From Chrysemys picta bellii (taxonomy: Eukaryota > Chordata > Testudines > Emydidae), in the NCBI RefSeq assembly GCF_011386835.1, contig NC_088795.1, forward strand, positions 100,562,434 through 100,626,433: a stretch of 64,000 bases of DNA. The letters run 5' to 3'. The first letter of the stretch is position 1. Each line of letters begins with the position of its first letter. Below are positions 61,023 to 64,000 of the stretch, piece by piece. The translations under genes and the position numbers were made by a program. Under the pieces are notes generated by a model, which saw only the letters and a program-made list of their open reading frames with translations, did not search any database and was not told the DNA's origin.

Positions 61023-61746
61023 TTTAGTTTCCCAATGAATCAATTTGTAGGCCTTTTATGACATTTCATTAATCTGAATAACCTAAATCCTTGAAATGTA
61101 TTTAAAAATTTGTTTTGTTTATAATCCATTTTGAGGTAACAGGTTTCCTAGAAAGTAAGTTAAAGGCATTAGCAGAGACTTTAATCACAGCAGTGTTTTC
61201 CAGGGCAAGCGAGCCCATCTTTATAACTTAGTTTACTGGGGCTCAGGCAAGCAAAAGTAACCAGTGAATCCAGCTGTTTTGTTTCACATCCCACACTAGT
61301 AGGATATACTCTTCTAGAATGCTATCTGGCCTTAGAAGCATAGATTGCAGCACTGAATACTGAATTCAGACTGTGTAGGGAAGATTACGCAAACTAAACA
61401 GTTACACTCATATGGCACAAGACTGAATTCCCACTTCTGTTTCAACTATGTGGTTTTTCCTCCTCCCAAGTTAACTACGTAGGAATTTACAAAATTAAAA
61501 ACAAAAATGCTTCACCCTTACTGGATATCATTATAATGACCACCATTTTCTAGCTGGATAAACTGAGTCACAGGGACATCACAGATTAGATTTACAAAGG
61601 CATGTGCCTAAAGATGCAGACAGGCACCTTACAAAAACACCTAATCGGGTTAGGCGCTTAACTCCCATTGAGTTAGGTGCCTAACCTGCTTATGTACATC
61701 TGTAAACCCCACTGGGTACCTGACTGCATCTTTAGGGGCTTAAATA

Positions 61747-61934
61747 CACCTCTACCTCAATATAACGCGACCTGATATAACACGAATTTGGATATAAAGC
61801 GGTAAAGCAGTGCTCCGGGGGGGCGGGGCTGCACACTCTGGTGGATCAAAGCAAGTTCAATATAACGTGGTTTCACCTATAACACGGTAAGATTTTTTGG
61901 CTCCCAAGGACAGCGTTATATCGAGGTAGAGGTG
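61747..61934. mobile_element. TA-target MITE, copy 4
   Basis: cacctctacctcaatataac and gttatatcgaggtagaggtg with TA at 61745-61746 and 61935-61936. The body is in the opposite orientation to the copy at 3843. Confidence 0.9.
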
Positions 61935-62269
61935 TATTTAAGCCACTAAAGATGCAGTCATGTCTTTAGGGCGATAGCTCCAAGTGACCTGCCCAAACCT
62001 TTGATGATGTCAAATATGAAATTGCTTAACATTAATCTTCAAGATAACTGACTGCAATTATGAGAAGAACTAACATGAGAATTAGTGGTATAGTTTACTA
62101 TATGCTTCTAATCTCTGTCTGTTACCCTAAATTTTCTGATAAAGAACCTCTATGTTTTCATACTCAAAAGTCCTTAAGATTGATTTGTTTTAGGATTTGA
62201 AATGATGCATTCTAACTAGAAATTATTATTTACAATCCTTGTAAGAGGTCGCTTTTTTCGTGTTTGTCT

Positions 62270-62620
62270 GTTTCCAAATCACAGTTGCCAACTTTCACGT
62301 GGTAAATAAGCACCCTGTCTTTCACAATAAGCCAAAAATCAAACTAATCCCATTTCAAAACAAGGCCAAAACAAGCCAATCCCTAAGAACCCCAACACTC
62401 TATGTGACTAGATCCCCCCAGCGTGCAGTCTGGGACTGTGGTAGGCCCTCTGTGCACCCCTGACTCTCTCTCCCCCCCTTGTCCCTGCTTGCCGGGAGCC
62501 GATCAAAAAAACAGAAGCAACAAGCAACAAGCCAAAAACTAGCCAACAAGCAACTCACAAGTCAAGTAAGCCAAAAACAAGCCTGATTTCTGCATTTTTT
62601 TATTTTTTTTTGCGGGTTTG
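62270..62620. repeat. Repeat rich in aagccaaaaac words
   Basis: aataagccaaaaatcaaac, caaggccaaaacaagcc, aacaagccaaaaactagcc and gtaagccaaaaacaagcc recur irregularly. Unclassified. Confidence 0.45.
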
Positions 62621-64000
62621 GCATGTCTGTTCCACATATCCATCCTGCTATGCCAAAGGTATGGTTAAAAAACCCAAACATAAATTTTATCCAGAATTTT
62701 CTTTTAATATACCAGAGATTTGATTCCGAAGAAAGGAATGTGCGGGGAGGGGGAGTAGGAGGGCCATTTGGCCTGGGTCTCAAGCTCAAAGGGGGCCTCA
62801 AATTTAGACATTTGTTAATTCTTTGGCATTTGATAAGTTTTGCAACTTGTTTTTATGTGCATCCCTATCAGACCAGAAAAGCATTTGTTAAATAAAAAAA
62901 TATTAAAATTATGTCTCACTCTTTTTTTGATGCCTTACTTTGTTTTCGTGTGTTGTCTTTTTTTTTTTTTTTTTTTTTAAACTATGGCTAGGGTCCTCAA
63001 AAGCTGGAAGTGGCCTGGGCCCCTCTGGACCTCAGAGAGGGCCTGCCCAGGGTCATATAAAGTTGGCCCAGGAATGGAATTACAACCACAAAACAAAGGA
63101 CACATCTACATGGGGACTTTTGGTGAGAAGCCATGAGAGGAGTTAGTGAAACTAGGATACAAAAAGAAACCCTAAAGATTAAAAGAAAGCAATGCAGCTT
63201 TGTTTTTGTAATGGTTGGCTGCAAATTAAAAAAAAAAGTCCAACTCCTTAACTTCTCTTCTTCTTTTTCCTCCTCTTCACACTGCCATCATGGCTGTTTA
63301 CCTTCAGTACTGCTGAAAGCAAGGCTTCAAAGAATCTAACCTCCTGTGACCTCACTCTTCAATTTCTGCAGTCTGGAGATGTCCCTTCTTCAAATGATGA
63401 GACTTTTGCAGTGAACGTGAGCAGTGCTAGTGACACAGGAGGTTTGTGCAGAGAATAACATACAAATAATGTGATTTATTCTCCCGTAGGTCTGCGCATC
63501 TACCTACCAAAGGGAGGGAGCTCCAGACTGAAGGGAAAAAAATTGTCTGTTGCTATGTTAGCCAGGACTACTCCTTTCAGATCAGTGTTTAGACTCACCG
63601 TACTGTTATGGTCAACAAATATGCAATATGTAATTAGAGGTGAGCCAAACTACTATAGCAAAATTAGAATAGGATATTATACATGTTGATCTTTCTGTAG
63701 GACAAGAATTAGGCACACTCGGGCTAAACGAATTCAGACATATTGTGCTTACACGTCTATTGAAGTGTGATTTATCTACACGTTCTTGTTAGGACATGTC
63801 ATAAGTTACACCCTGATGTTCCAACATCTTTTTTACTACAAATTGCTCTATGCTTAAACATTGAATTAAAAGAATTCCAGCACCAATGGGCATTATAGTT
63901 ATGTGTCAGCTTAGAAAGAAACTCTATATCTCTAAATAAATGCAACTCCATTCAACAGAGGAGCCAACTTGTTCACATTTTTTTCAAGTCAAAAAGAATA

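Larger units (their letters stand above)
59353..64000 (-). other. TBC1D1: Start (3' part) of the next upstream TBC1D1 intron
   Basis: No further TBC1D1 exon was found to the right edge, so this is presumed intron. It contains MITEs at 60066-60253, 60927-61022 and 61747-61934, a repeat rich in the word aagccaaaa (62270-62620), and a repeat-like segment with poly-T (62720-63060). 63060-64000 shows nothing recognised. Confidence 0.6.

Noticed and set aside
59353..64000. Additional upstream TBC1D1 exon
   Set aside because: None of the reverse-strand frames flanked by AG and GT resembles the TBC1D1 linker, so I call none.

Overview
This is a vertebrate genomic window, most likely from a turtle. 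The only host gene I can support is the 3' part of TBC1D1, a Rab GTPase-activating protein, on the minus strand. Seven coding exons lie between 59352 and 25578 with matching splice phases and one continuous frame of 421 codons plus a stop. They encode the segment before the TBC domain, the whole TBC (RabGAP) domain and the C-terminal coiled coil. Earlier exons lie beyond the right edge. Everything left of about 25.3 kb appears to be intergenic DNA downstream of the gene.

The rest is dominated by interspersed repeats. The turtle assignment rests on their mix: CR1 LINEs, tRNA-headed SINEs with CR1-like tails, Penelope-like elements (PLEs), several hAT-type and TA-target MITE families, and LTR fragments. 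From left to right: SINEs, GC-rich repeats and a TA MITE (0.4-4.3 kb); a dinucleotide tract and a nearly intact PLE with 1-kb inverted arms (4.5-8.6 kb); CR1 copies (10.7-12.8 kb); a PLE-derived palindrome and a second MITE family (19.1-19.8 kb); a PLE tail (21.6-21.8 kb); the TBC1D1 terminal exon (25.6 kb); then TBC1D1 introns filled with CR1, MITEs, LTRs, SINEs, hAT elements and nested insertions up to 64 kb.

The most interesting system is the PLE family. The full-length copy at 4683-8615 has a 13-bp target-site duplication, a reverse-transcriptase plus GIY-YIG endonuclease coding region broken by one extra base, and a head-to-head copy of its own last kilobase at the left. Two short copies show the same snap-back design, each with its own 12-13 bp target duplication. 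All tails carry a conserved hammerhead-ribozyme-like core with a stem II, GAAA and a tiny helix III, although it has departures from the canonical core. Nested insertions elsewhere (TA MITE in hAT, CR1 in SINE, SINE plus PLE plus hAT in an LTR) allow relative dating inside this window.
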